From Burkholderiales bacterium (lineage in GTDB: Bacteria; Pseudomonadota; Gammaproteobacteria; Burkholderiales; WYBJ01): a stretch of 64,000 nt of DNA. The notes beneath the pieces were generated by a model. That model was not told where the DNA came from, made no database searches, and was given only the letters and a program-made list of their open reading frames with translations. This document shows, one piece after another, positions 16,439-24,287 of the stretch. Each line of letters opens with the position of its first letter. The stretch's first letter is position 1. The stretch covers positions 1-64,000 of the forward strand of contig JADLAC010000038.1 of NCBI GenBank assembly GCA_020848435.1, given 5' to 3'. Both the position numbers and the translations under genes were made by a program.

Positions 16439-17854
16439 ATGAGCTCACAAGTCAAGACGGCCGCGGTCTCGCGCCCGACCGAACCCATCGCCGGCACCCT
16501 CGCCCAGTTCGCCGGCCGCTACGACTACGAGCACATTCCGCAACCCGTTCTGGAACGCGCCAAGCTACTGGTGCTCGACGCGGTCGGGATTGCCTTGGCA
16601 TCGACGCGCTATCCCTTCGCGCATCACGTCCTGACGGGTCTATCCGGCCTCGCGGGGCCGGGTACTTGCTCGGTGCTGGGCCTGCCCCACAAGCTCCCGC
16701 TGCGCGATGCCATGGTGATGAACGGGGTGCTGGTGCACGGGCTCGATTACGACGATACCCACGTCGAAGCGATCGTTCATCCGACCGCGAGCGCCTTGCC
16801 GTGCGCGCTCGGCATGGCGGAGCACCTCGACGCGAGCGGCCGGGATCTGTTGGCCGCCTACATCCTGGGCGTCGAAGTCGTGACTCGGATCGGCGTCGCG
16901 GCCGACCACGGTTTCCATGATTTCGGTTTTCATCCCACCGGCATCGCGGCGCATTTCTCCTGCGCGCTGCAGGCGGGATGGCTGCTGCGACTGAGCGAGC
17001 GTGCCTTGGTGTGCGCGCAGGGATTGGCCGGGAGCACGGCCGCGGCGAGCCAGCAGTTTCTCGACGAGGGGGCATGGAACAAGCGCGTCCATCCGGGCTG
17101 GGCCGGGCTCGCGGGCGTCACGGCAGCCTACCTCGCGCAAGCGGGCTTCCATGGCCCGAGCGAGCCTTACGAGGGCCGCTTCGGCCTGTTCCGCAGCCAC
17201 CTGCACGAGCGCGCGGAACACATCGACTACGGCAAGATCGTCGCCCGGCTCGGGGAAGTATGGGAGGTCGCGCATACGGCGGTGAAGCCGTTTCCGATCT
17301 GCCACTTCATTCATGCCTGCGCCGATGCCGCGCTGGAGATCCGCCGCCGCCATGCGCCGGATCCGGCCTCGATCAAGAGCGTGCGCGTGCTGCTGCCACG
17401 CTCGACCTTGCACATCGTCGCCGAGCCGGAGCAGGAAAAGAAGCGCCCGGCAAACGAGTATGACGCCAAGTTCAGCGCGCAATACGTGGTGGCGACGTGC
17501 TTGCTGCGGGGCCGCTTCGGGCTCGCGGAGCTGCTCCCCGAGGCGCTCGGCGATGCCGCCACGCTCGCGCTGGCCGCGAGAGTCGAATGCGCGGCCGATC
17601 CCGAATCGACATTCCCGAAATACTTCTCCGGCGGCGTCGAAGTCACGCTGAGCGACGGGCGCACGGTGCGCCAGCACGAGCCGGTGAACCGGGGCGCGGG
17701 TGAGCGGGCGTTGAGCGCGGCCGATATTTCGGACAAGTTCATGGAGAATGCGACCCTGGCGCTGGCGCCGGCGCGTGCGCGCGAAATCCGTGCCGCGGTG
17801 CTCGATGTCGAGCGCATGAGCGCGCGCGATTTCGCCCGCCGGCTGTCGGCTTGA
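16439..17854 (+). CDS. MmgE/PrpD family protein (first of two)
   Basis: A 471-residue member of the family of cofactor-free dehydratases and decarboxylases that includes 2-methylcitrate dehydratase PrpD and cis-aconitate decarboxylase. Family segments seen are L-D-A-V-G-I-A-L-A near 45, H-G-L-D-Y-D-D-T-H near 100 and F-H-P-T-G-I near 165, with K-P-F-P-I-C-H near 285. The start at 16439 follows AGGA; an upstream ATG in the same frame lies in the repeat region and is not supported. It is followed after 18 bp by a paralogue. The substrate of these Burkholderiales-type MmgE proteins is usually unknown. Confidence 0.9.
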   Translation: MSSQVKTAAVSRPTEPIAGTLAQFAGRYDYEHIPQPVLERAKLLVLDAVGIALASTRYPFAHHVLTGLSGLAGPGTCSVLGLPHKLPLRDAMVMNGVLVHGLDYDDTHVEAIVHPTASALPCALGMAEHLDASGRDLLAAYILGVEVVTRIGVAADHGFHDFGFHPTGIAAHFSCALQAGWLLRLSERALVCAQGLAGSTAAASQQFLDEGAWNKRVHPGWAGLAGVTAAYLAQAGFHGPSEPYEGRFGLFRSHLHERAEHIDYGKIVARLGEVWEVAHTAVKPFPICHFIHACADAALEIRRRHAPDPASIKSVRVLLPRSTLHIVAEPEQEKKRPANEYDAKFSAQYVVATCLLRGRFGLAELLPEALGDAATLALAARVECAADPESTFPKYFSGGVEVTLSDGRTVRQHEPVNRGAGERALSAADISDKFMENATLALAPARAREIRAAVLDVERMSARDFARRLSA

Positions 17855-17872
17855 ATACAAGGAGAGCGAGTC

Positions 17873-19264
17873 ATGCAAATCCCGTTGAAGCAGGGCGCCG
17901 CGCGGGAAGCCGAACAGCCCAGCCGCCTCTTGTCGGAGTTCCTGGCATCGCTCGACTACGGCGCGATCCCCGCGGCGGTCGTCGAGCGCACCGAGGACCT
18001 CTTTCTCGACTGGTTCGCCTCCGCGCTCGCGGGCAAGGGGGCCCGTCCTACGCTGGTCCTGGAGCAATTCGCGCGCTCGATGGGGCCGGCCCAGGGGACG
18101 GCCGAAATACTCACATCGCGCGCTCGCACCTCGCCGTTGTTCGCGGCGCTCGTGAACGGCGCGGCCTCGCACTTCGTCGAGCAGGACGACTTGCACAACA
18201 GCTCCGTGCTGCACCCGGCCACGGTGGTGTTTCCCGCCGTGTTGGCGGCGGCGCAGGAAATAGGCGCCTGCGGCCGGGACCTGATCGTGGCCGCCGTCGC
18301 GGGATACGAATGCGGCGTGCGCGTGGGCGAGTTTCTCGGCCGATCGCACTACAAGGTTTTTCACACCACCGGCACCGCGGGCAAACTGGCGGCGGCGGCC
18401 GGCGTCGGCCGCCTCCTCGGTCTGGATGCGAGCCGCATGAACCACTGCCTGGGCTCGGCCGGCACGATGGCCGCCGGCCTGTGGGAGTTCCTGCGCGATG
18501 CGGCCGATTCCAAGCAGCTCCATACGGCCAAGGCCGCCGCCGACGGCTTGATGGCCGCCTACATCGCGCGCGCCGGATTCACAGGGGCGGCGCGAATACT
18601 CGAAGGTGCTCAAGGCATGGCCGCGGGCATGTCGAGCGACGCCGATCCGACGCGCCTGGTCGACGGCTTGGGAAGCCGCTGGGCGACCGCGGAAACGTCC
18701 TTCAAGTACCACGCATCGTGCCGCCATACCCATCCGGCGGCCGATGCACTGCTTGCCGCGATGCGCGCGCATGCCTTGAAACCGACCGACGTCGCGCGGG
18801 TGACCGCGCTGGTGCACCAGGGCGCGATCGACGTGCTCGGGCCGGTCACCGATCCACAGAGCGTCCATCAATCGAAGTTCTCCATGGGCTTTGTGCTGGC
18901 GAATATCGCGCTGCATGGACGCGCTGGGCTCGCCGACTTCACCGACGATGCGCTACGCGACCGGCGCCTGCGTGATTTCCACGACAAGGTGAGGATGAAG
19001 CTCGACGCCGAAGTCGACGGCGCGTATCCGAAGCGCTGGATCGGCAAGGTCGAAATCGAGACCACCGACGGGCGCACGCTGTTCCAGCGCGTGGATACGC
19101 CCAAGGGCGATCCGGACAATACGCTCTCGCGCCCCGAGCTAGAGGACAAGGCATTGCGCCTCGCCGCTCACGCGAACGCGGCGAGCGAGGAAGAAATGCG
19201 CGTCCTGATCGCCCGTATCTGGCGGTTGCACGAGCAACCCGACGTGCGCGACTTTCTGCGCTGA
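17873..19264 (+). CDS. MmgE/PrpD family protein (second of two)
   Basis: A 463-residue paralogue of the preceding gene. The family segments are E-Q-D-D-L-H-N near 103, V-L-H-P-A-T-V-V near 113, F-H-T-T-G-T-A-G near 164 and K-Y-H-A-S-C-R-H-T-H-P near 280. An AAGGAGAG ribosome site stands close to the ATG at 17873. Clearly cotranscribed with its neighbour. Paired paralogues could form a heteromer or act on related substrates; the sequence does not decide. Confidence 0.9.
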   Translation: MQIPLKQGAAREAEQPSRLLSEFLASLDYGAIPAAVVERTEDLFLDWFASALAGKGARPTLVLEQFARSMGPAQGTAEILTSRARTSPLFAALVNGAASHFVEQDDLHNSSVLHPATVVFPAVLAAAQEIGACGRDLIVAAVAGYECGVRVGEFLGRSHYKVFHTTGTAGKLAAAAGVGRLLGLDASRMNHCLGSAGTMAAGLWEFLRDAADSKQLHTAKAAADGLMAAYIARAGFTGAARILEGAQGMAAGMSSDADPTRLVDGLGSRWATAETSFKYHASCRHTHPAADALLAAMRAHALKPTDVARVTALVHQGAIDVLGPVTDPQSVHQSKFSMGFVLANIALHGRAGLADFTDDALRDRRLRDFHDKVRMKLDAEVDGAYPKRWIGKVEIETTDGRTLFQRVDTPKGDPDNTLSRPELEDKALRLAAHANAASEEEMRVLIARIWRLHEQPDVRDFLR

Positions 19265-19352
19265 GGCGGGCTTTGCGCCGCTAATCCGCGCTTTGGCTCG
19301 GATCTGCCCGTGCTACCGTGGCACGGCAGTCGATATCCGGGCATCCGTGGAC

Positions 19353-20363
19353 ATGCTTTCCCCCTCAATGGCGGCCGCCGAGTCGGCCGCCGGCAGCACG
19401 CGCACGCAGCTCAATGCGGCCGAGCTCGATGCGCTCGCCAGCTCGAGGCTGTTTCACGACGTCTCGCGCCAGCGCCTGCTCGAGCGCCTGAGACCCAACG
19501 GCGAAGTCTGCCTGCGCAGCGGGGCGGTGCTGCTGGAGCTCGGCCAGCGCAATGCGCTCATCTATCTTCTGCTCTCCGGGCGTCTCGCGATCTATCTCGA
19601 CGCGGACGCGAACATTCCGGTCGCCCATGTCGAGCCCGGCGAATGCGTGGGTGAGATTTCCATCATCGACGAGGAAGCGGCCTCGGCCTCCGTGATCGCG
19701 CTGGAGCCCTCCAGGCTGCTGGTCACCAATGCGGCGCAGCTATGGGAATTGATGGCCGAGGAGCCCGCGCTGGCGTTGAACCTGATGCATATCCTCGCGG
19801 AGCGCATCCGCCGCAACAACGTGGCGGTGTTGGAGAGCTTCAAGCAGCAGGCGCATCTTCGCCGCTTGTCCGACGTCGATCCGGTGACTGGACTGCACAA
19901 TCGCCGCTGGCTGAGCGAGGTGTTCGTGCGTCGAATCGATCGTTGCGCGCGCGGCGACTTCGCGGTCTGCCTGGCGATGCTGGACATCGATCGCTTCAAG
20001 GGCGTCAACGACACGTTCGGACACCAGGTGGGCGATCGGGTTCTCGCCCAAGTCGGGCGGCTGCTGCTGAAACAATTCCGGCCCACCGATCTGGTCGCGC
20101 GTTACGGCGGTGAAGAGTTCGCTGTCCTGCTGCCCGAGACGCGCTTGCAGGAGGCGGTCGCGGCGCTGGAGCGCTTCCGGCTCGCGTGCGAGCAGACCCA
20201 GACCTCGGTCGCGCAACGCACCACCGTCAAGGTCACCGTTTCGGCCGGGATCGCGCAATGGCGCGCGGGCTGGAGCCTGGACGACCTGATCCAGTGTGCG
20301 GACCGCGCCTTGTACCGTGCCAAGGCGAGCGGCCGCAACTGTGTCGTCATCGACGAGAGCTGA
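19353..20363 (+). CDS. Diguanylate cyclase with cNMP-binding domain
   Basis: A protein of about 336 residues that likely makes cyclic di-GMP. Residues about 25-145 form a cyclic-nucleotide-binding-type domain, with P-G-E-C-V-G-E-I-S-I-I-D-E near 95. A GGDEF domain follows (about 175-335): D-I-D-R-F-K-G-V-N-D near 215 and the active site Y-G-G-E-E-F near 255, so it is predicted active. The inhibitory I-site R-P-T-D lies five residues before the active-site motif. The start is uncertain (ATG 19353; GTG 19347 also possible). It stands alone, three bases from the convergent PsiF-like gene. Confidence 0.9.
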   Translation: MLSPSMAAAESAAGSTRTQLNAAELDALASSRLFHDVSRQRLLERLRPNGEVCLRSGAVLLELGQRNALIYLLLSGRLAIYLDADANIPVAHVEPGECVGEISIIDEEAASASVIALEPSRLLVTNAAQLWELMAEEPALALNLMHILAERIRRNNVAVLESFKQQAHLRRLSDVDPVTGLHNRRWLSEVFVRRIDRCARGDFAVCLAMLDIDRFKGVNDTFGHQVGDRVLAQVGRLLLKQFRPTDLVARYGGEEFAVLLPETRLQEAVAALERFRLACEQTQTSVAQRTTVKVTVSAGIAQWRAGWSLDDLIQCADRALYRAKASGRNCVVIDES

Positions 20364-20366
20364 GCG

Positions 20367-20711
20367 TCACGCTCCCGCCTCGCTGCCCGCGGCGCCCTGG
20401 CCGACGTTCGCACCGGTGCTCCTGGTCTTGATGCAATCGCTCACGAACTCCTTATGGCGGGTTCCCTTGAGGCCTTTCTCCGTGGCTTGCGCGGTGCACT
20501 CCTTGGCTGCCGCCTGTGTGCCTGAGCCGCGCAGGCATTGGCTCATGTGATCCTTGCGCGCATCGCCCTTCAGACCCTTTTCCTTCGCTTCGGTGCTGCA
20601 CTGGCTCATGCGCGTCGTCTGGGCCTTGTTTCCCCCCGCCGATTCCGCGGTGAACCCCGCGCTCGCATACAGTGCCGACAGCAGAACTACCGGTAGTACG
20701 ATCTTCCTCAT
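20367..20711 (-). CDS. PsiF-repeat protein, exported
   Basis: A 114-residue small exported protein. A signal peptide (about 1-22, ending F-T-A-E) is followed by two copies of the PsiF repeat, each with the pattern C-x-x-x-A-x-x-K-G-L-K-G-x-x-R-K/H-x-F/H-x-S-x-C. In E. coli psiF is induced by phosphate starvation; the function is unknown. The start at 20711 follows GAGGAG. No Pho-box-like tandem repeat is obvious upstream. It ends three bases from the cyclase gene on the other strand. Confidence 0.85.
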   Translation of the reverse strand: MRKIVLPVVLLSALYASAGFTAESAGGNKAQTTRMSQCSTEAKEKGLKGDARKDHMSQCLRGSGTQAAAKECTAQATEKGLKGTRHKEFVSDCIKTRSTGANVGQGAAGSEAGA

Positions 20712-21027
20712 GACAGTGCTCCTCGTGGATAGGGTTTGGATGCCGTCTGCGCCGGCTCGCGCGTCGTTTACGGCGCGCCATGCGATCGCCATCCGGACGC
20801 CATTGCAGCAGAGCGCAAGCGCGCACTGAATACGGCAATGGTGCTACGCGATGGGCTATTACGAAGGACCTGGTGACGATCGACGCGCGGACGCTCGAAG
20901 CAGGGATCGACCCTGGTCCGACCCCGGTTCGGCCGTACGTGTATGCAGCGTCGAGCGAGCGGGCGGGTTGTCAGCAGCGCGGCTGGCTTGCAATAATCCA
21001 GCGCAACACGAATCGAAGGAGTCGAGC
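20712..21027. other. 316-bp divergent intergenic region, no gene seen
   Basis: It lies between the PsiF-like gene (minus) and the RidA gene (plus). I see no convincing small gene, promoter pair or hairpin. Confidence 0.45.
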
Positions 21028-21378
21028 ATGCCGATCGAGCGTATCGAAGTGAACAAGCGCCTGAGCGAGGCCGTGGTCCACGCCAGTACGGTGTACCTTT
21101 GCGGCCAGGTGGCCGATGACCTCAAGGCGGACATCCGCCAGCAGACCCGGGAAGTGTTGGCGAATATCGACAAGATGCTCGAGCGCGCGGGCAGCGCCAA
21201 GTCGCGGCTGCTGACGGCCACGGTGTATCTGAAGTCGATCGACGACTACAAGGCCATGAACGAAATCTGGGATGCCTGGACCGCGCCCGGCGCCGCGCCC
21301 GCCCGCACCTGCATCGGCGGGGTCGCGCTGTTTTCGCCCGCTGCGCTGGTCGAAATCACGGTGAGCGCCGCGAAGTAG
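21028..21378 (+). CDS. RidA family protein (YjgF-like)
   Basis: A 116-residue RidA/YER057c/UK114-family protein. Canonical RidA hydrolyses reactive enamine/imine intermediates from PLP enzymes. The key Arg is present in A-P-A-R-T-C-I-G near 90 and the C-terminal Glu in V-E-I-T-V near 110. The start at 21028 follows AAGGAG. It is slightly shorter than RidA itself and belongs to a related RidA subgroup. The Nudix gene follows 20 bp downstream. Confidence 0.92.
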   Translation: MPIERIEVNKRLSEAVVHASTVYLCGQVADDLKADIRQQTREVLANIDKMLERAGSAKSRLLTATVYLKSIDDYKAMNEIWDAWTAPGAAPARTCIGGVALFSPAALVEITVSAAK

Positions 21379-21398
21379 CGCCCCAGGCGCGCCGCGCC

Positions 21399-22220
21399 TT
21401 GAGCCTAGAGGACCGCGTTCGCGCCGCCCGCCGCTTTGAGCGTGCACGCTTCCTCAGCTTCGTCGCGGATGGCGCGGTACTGGGCTTCGTCCGCCGCGAT
21501 CACATTCCCTATCTGAAGGCCTATCGCGGCATCCTGGCGATCGGCGAGGATTCGATCAGCCTGTGTCCCGAGATTGGGACCTTCGAGGCACGCACAGCAG
21601 CGATGGCGAGCGTTGCCGCCTCGTTGGCCACGCGCGGCCTGCTCTCGAAATGGCGCGACGAAAGCTACGACATCGCCGCCGACGGCGCCGCTCGGGCCTT
21701 CGCGCTGGAGCGCTCGGCCGTGCGCTTCTTCGGCTTCGCGGCCAAGGCGGTGCATCTGAACGGCCTGGTGCGGACCGGCGCGGGCATCGACATGTGGATC
21801 GGGCGGCGCAGCGCCGACAAGGCGATCGACCCCGGCATGCTGGACAACATGGTGGGCGGCGGCATTGCCAGCGGCAGCTGCGTCGAAGCTACGCTCGTCA
21901 AGGAGGCTGCCGAGGAAGCAGGCATTCCGAGCGCGCTGGCTCGACAAGCCGTGCCGGCCGGCGCGCTGCGAGTGGCGCGCGAAGTGGCCGAGGGCCTGCA
22001 TCTCGAAACGATCCACGCCTACGATCTATTCCTAGCGGCCGAATTCGTCCCGATCAATCAGGATGGCGAGGTGGCGGAATTCCGCCGTGCGAGCCTGGAA
22101 GCGGTTGCGGGCGAGCTCGCCGGTGATGCCCCCTACACGGTCGACGCGGCGCTGGTCGCGCTCGATTGCCTGGCACGGCGCCTGCACGGATTCAAGTGCG
22201 CGCTCAGTAGTCGGGATTGA
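21399..22220 (+). CDS. Nudix hydrolase with N-terminal DUF4743-type domain
   Basis: A 273-residue protein resembling the Tnr3-like Nudix group (about 120 N-terminal residues, then a Nudix fold). The Nudix box is G-x5-S-x7-K-E-A-A-E-E-A-G-I near 151-173: the metal-binding E-x-x-E-E core is intact, but the first Glu of the box is Ser and the Arg is Lys. The family removes phosphate from thiamine or nucleoside diphosphate derivatives; the substrate here is unknown. The start is TTG at 21399 with no strong ribosome site. It overlaps the convergent NYN gene by 17 bp at the 3' end. Confidence 0.82.
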   Translation: MSLEDRVRAARRFERARFLSFVADGAVLGFVRRDHIPYLKAYRGILAIGEDSISLCPEIGTFEARTAAMASVAASLATRGLLSKWRDESYDIAADGAARAFALERSAVRFFGFAAKAVHLNGLVRTGAGIDMWIGRRSADKAIDPGMLDNMVGGGIASGSCVEATLVKEAAEEAGIPSALARQAVPAGALRVAREVAEGLHLETIHAYDLFLAAEFVPINQDGEVAEFRRASLEAVAGELAGDAPYTVDAALVALDCLARRLHGFKCALSSRD

Positions 22221-23040
22221 AGCCGCGAATGATCACCCCACCCGATTTCTCGTCTTCCTCGAGATCGAGCAGCTTGCGCGCGGCGGCCTCGTCGAGCAGC
22301 TTGCTGAACGAGCGAAAGCCGTAGTACGACTCGTTGAAACCGGGCTTGCGCCGTTTCAGCGCCTGCTTGACCATCGAGCCCCAGATTTTTTCGTCCGCGC
22401 TGCGCTCGGCAAACAACGCTTCCACGGTCTCCATCACCAGGTCGATCGCCTGCTGCTTGCGCTCGATTTCCTCGTCGCCGGCCACCGCCGCGGGGGTGCC
22501 CGCGGCCGCGGCCTGAGCGGGTGCGCTGGCCGTGGGCTTCTTGCGCGGCTTGCGCTTGTGCTGACCGCGGACCAGGTCGTCGTAGTAGATGAACTCGTCG
22601 CAGTTGGCGATGAGGAGATCGGAGGCCGAATTTTTCACCCCGACCCCGATCACGAGCTTGTTGTTCTCGCGTAGCTTGCTCACCAAGGGCGAAAAATCCG
22701 AATCGCCGCTGATGATGACGAAGGTGTCGACGTGCGCCTTGGTGTAGCACAGGTCGAGCGCATCGACCACCATGCGGATGTCGGCGGAGTTCTTGCCTGA
22801 TAGGCGTACGTGCGGAATCTCGATCAGCTCGAATGAGGCCTCGTGCATGTCCTGCTTGAATTCCTTGTAGCGGTCCCAGTCGCAGTACGCCTTCTTGACG
22901 ACGATGTTGCCCTTGAGCAGCAGCCGCTCCAGCACCTTTTCGATGTCGAACTTGGGATAGCGGGCATCGCGTACCCCGATCGCGACATTCTCGAAGTCGC
23001 AGAACAAGGCCATGATCTTGGTGTCCGGCTCGGCGGCCAT
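22204..23040 (-). CDS. NYN-domain (LabA/DUF88) ribonuclease-like protein with C-terminal OST-HTH/LOTUS domain
   Basis: A 278-residue protein. The NYN nuclease domain is at about 8-155, with acidic residues of a PIN-like active site in F-C-D-F-E-N near 15, D-I-R-M-V-V-D near 85 and S-G-D-S-D-F-S near 110. A basic, Ala-rich linker (about 160-195) leads to a LOTUS-type winged helix (about 205-275, ending Y-Y-G-F-R-S-F-S-K-L-L). LOTUS domains bind RNA, so an RNA-processing role is likely. The start at 23040 follows GGGAG. Confidence 0.9.
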   Translation of the reverse strand: MAAEPDTKIMALFCDFENVAIGVRDARYPKFDIEKVLERLLLKGNIVVKKAYCDWDRYKEFKQDMHEASFELIEIPHVRLSGKNSADIRMVVDALDLCYTKAHVDTFVIISGDSDFSPLVSKLRENNKLVIGVGVKNSASDLLIANCDEFIYYDDLVRGQHKRKPRKKPTASAPAQAAAAGTPAAVAGDEEIERKQQAIDLVMETVEALFAERSADEKIWGSMVKQALKRRKPGFNESYYGFRSFSKLLDEAAARKLLDLEEDEKSGGVIIRGFNPDY

Positions 23041-23297
23041 GCGTGGGCTCCCGGGAGGCGCTGGGGCGACGGACGCCGTCGCGCTGCGCGTAGGTTTGAT
23101 CGCTCCGGATGATACACCGCGGCAGTTCATGCTCGGCCTGGAGCGAGATCACCCCGTGGCCCACGGGTAGCCCGATATCCCACTCCCGGCGATGCCGGTG
23201 CCGCGCGTCCCTCGACACGCGACGCGCCAGGACGGGAACCGTCGCGCTCGCGCTTGTGCGAGAATCCCGCCATGGTCTTGCGCGTTGGGAGGCGCTC

Positions 23298-24272
23298 ATG
23301 GTCGGTCGAGGTATTCTGGTGGCATGGGCAGCCGCTTGCCTGCTCCAATGCGGTATGGCGCTCGCTGCCGACGCTTATCCCGCGAAACCGGTCCGCATCG
23401 TCGTGCCGTTCGCGGCGGGAGGATCGACCGATATCCTGGCGCGCAACATCGCCCAGCGTCTGAACGAGGTCTTACGCGGCCCGGTCATCGTCGAGAACCG
23501 GCCCGGCGGCGGGGCCGTCGTCGGCGCGGAGTACGTGGCGAAGTCGGCGCCCGACGGCTATACCCTGCTGATGGGCACCAATACGACGCACGCGGTCGCG
23601 CCGCATCTGTACAGCAAGCTGCCCTACAACGCGCTGCGCGACTTCATCGCCATCGGCGAGGTGGCCAACAATCCGCAGTTCCTGGATGTTCATCCGTCCA
23701 TCCCGGTTCGCAGCGTAAAGGAACTGATCGCGCTCGCGCGCGCGCGACCGGGCCAGCTCAATTACGGTTCGGCCGGCCAGGGCAGCGCTTCGCACATGGC
23801 GATGGAGCTGTTCAAGTCGATGGCGAAGATCGACCTGGTGCACGTGCCTTACAAGGGCACGGGCCCCGCGATGATCGATCTGCTGGGCGGCCATCTGTCG
23901 CTCATGTTCGACGTGGTGCTCACGACCTTGCCTTACATGAAGGCGGGCAAAGTACGCGTGCTCGGCGTAAGCAGCTTGACGCGGGCGGAAGTGGCGCCGG
24001 AGGTCCCCACGATCGCGGAGACCGGCTTGCCGGGATACGAGGCGCTAGTCTGGTTCGGCTTGTTCGCCCCCGCGGGCACGCCCACGGAGCTGGTGGCGCG
24101 GCTCAGCAGCGAGATCGGCAACATCGTGCGCCAGCCGAAGCTGCGCGAAACCATGGTGCTGCAAGGTCTGACGCCGGTCGGCAGCAGCCCGAGCGAGTTC
24201 GCCGCGCGCGTGAGCAAGGACAACGCGGTCTGGGGCAAGGTCATCCGCGAGGCCGGCATCAAGCTCGATTGA
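23298..24272 (+). CDS. Tripartite tricarboxylate transporter substrate-binding protein (Bug/TctC family)
   Basis: A 324-residue periplasmic binding protein. The signal peptide (about 1-24) ends A-L-A-A-D; the mature part opens with Y-P-A-K-P-V-R-I-V-V-P-F and the family loop A-G-G-S-T-D-I-L-A-R. The second conserved segment is S-A-P-D-G-Y-T-L-L. Bug proteins bind carboxylates, amides and similar small molecules; many are orphans, and no TctA/TctB membrane genes lie here. It is followed 15 bp later by hyuA, which suggests the ligand is a cyclic amide or related compound. The start at 23298 follows GGGAGG. Confidence 0.93.
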   Translation: MVGRGILVAWAAACLLQCGMALAADAYPAKPVRIVVPFAAGGSTDILARNIAQRLNEVLRGPVIVENRPGGGAVVGAEYVAKSAPDGYTLLMGTNTTHAVAPHLYSKLPYNALRDFIAIGEVANNPQFLDVHPSIPVRSVKELIALARARPGQLNYGSAGQGSASHMAMELFKSMAKIDLVHVPYKGTGPAMIDLLGGHLSLMFDVVLTTLPYMKAGKVRVLGVSSLTRAEVAPEVPTIAETGLPGYEALVWFGLFAPAGTPTELVARLSSEIGNIVRQPKLRETMVLQGLTPVGSSPSEFAARVSKDNAVWGKVIREAGIKLD

Positions 24273-24287
24273 TACGCGGGGTCACGG

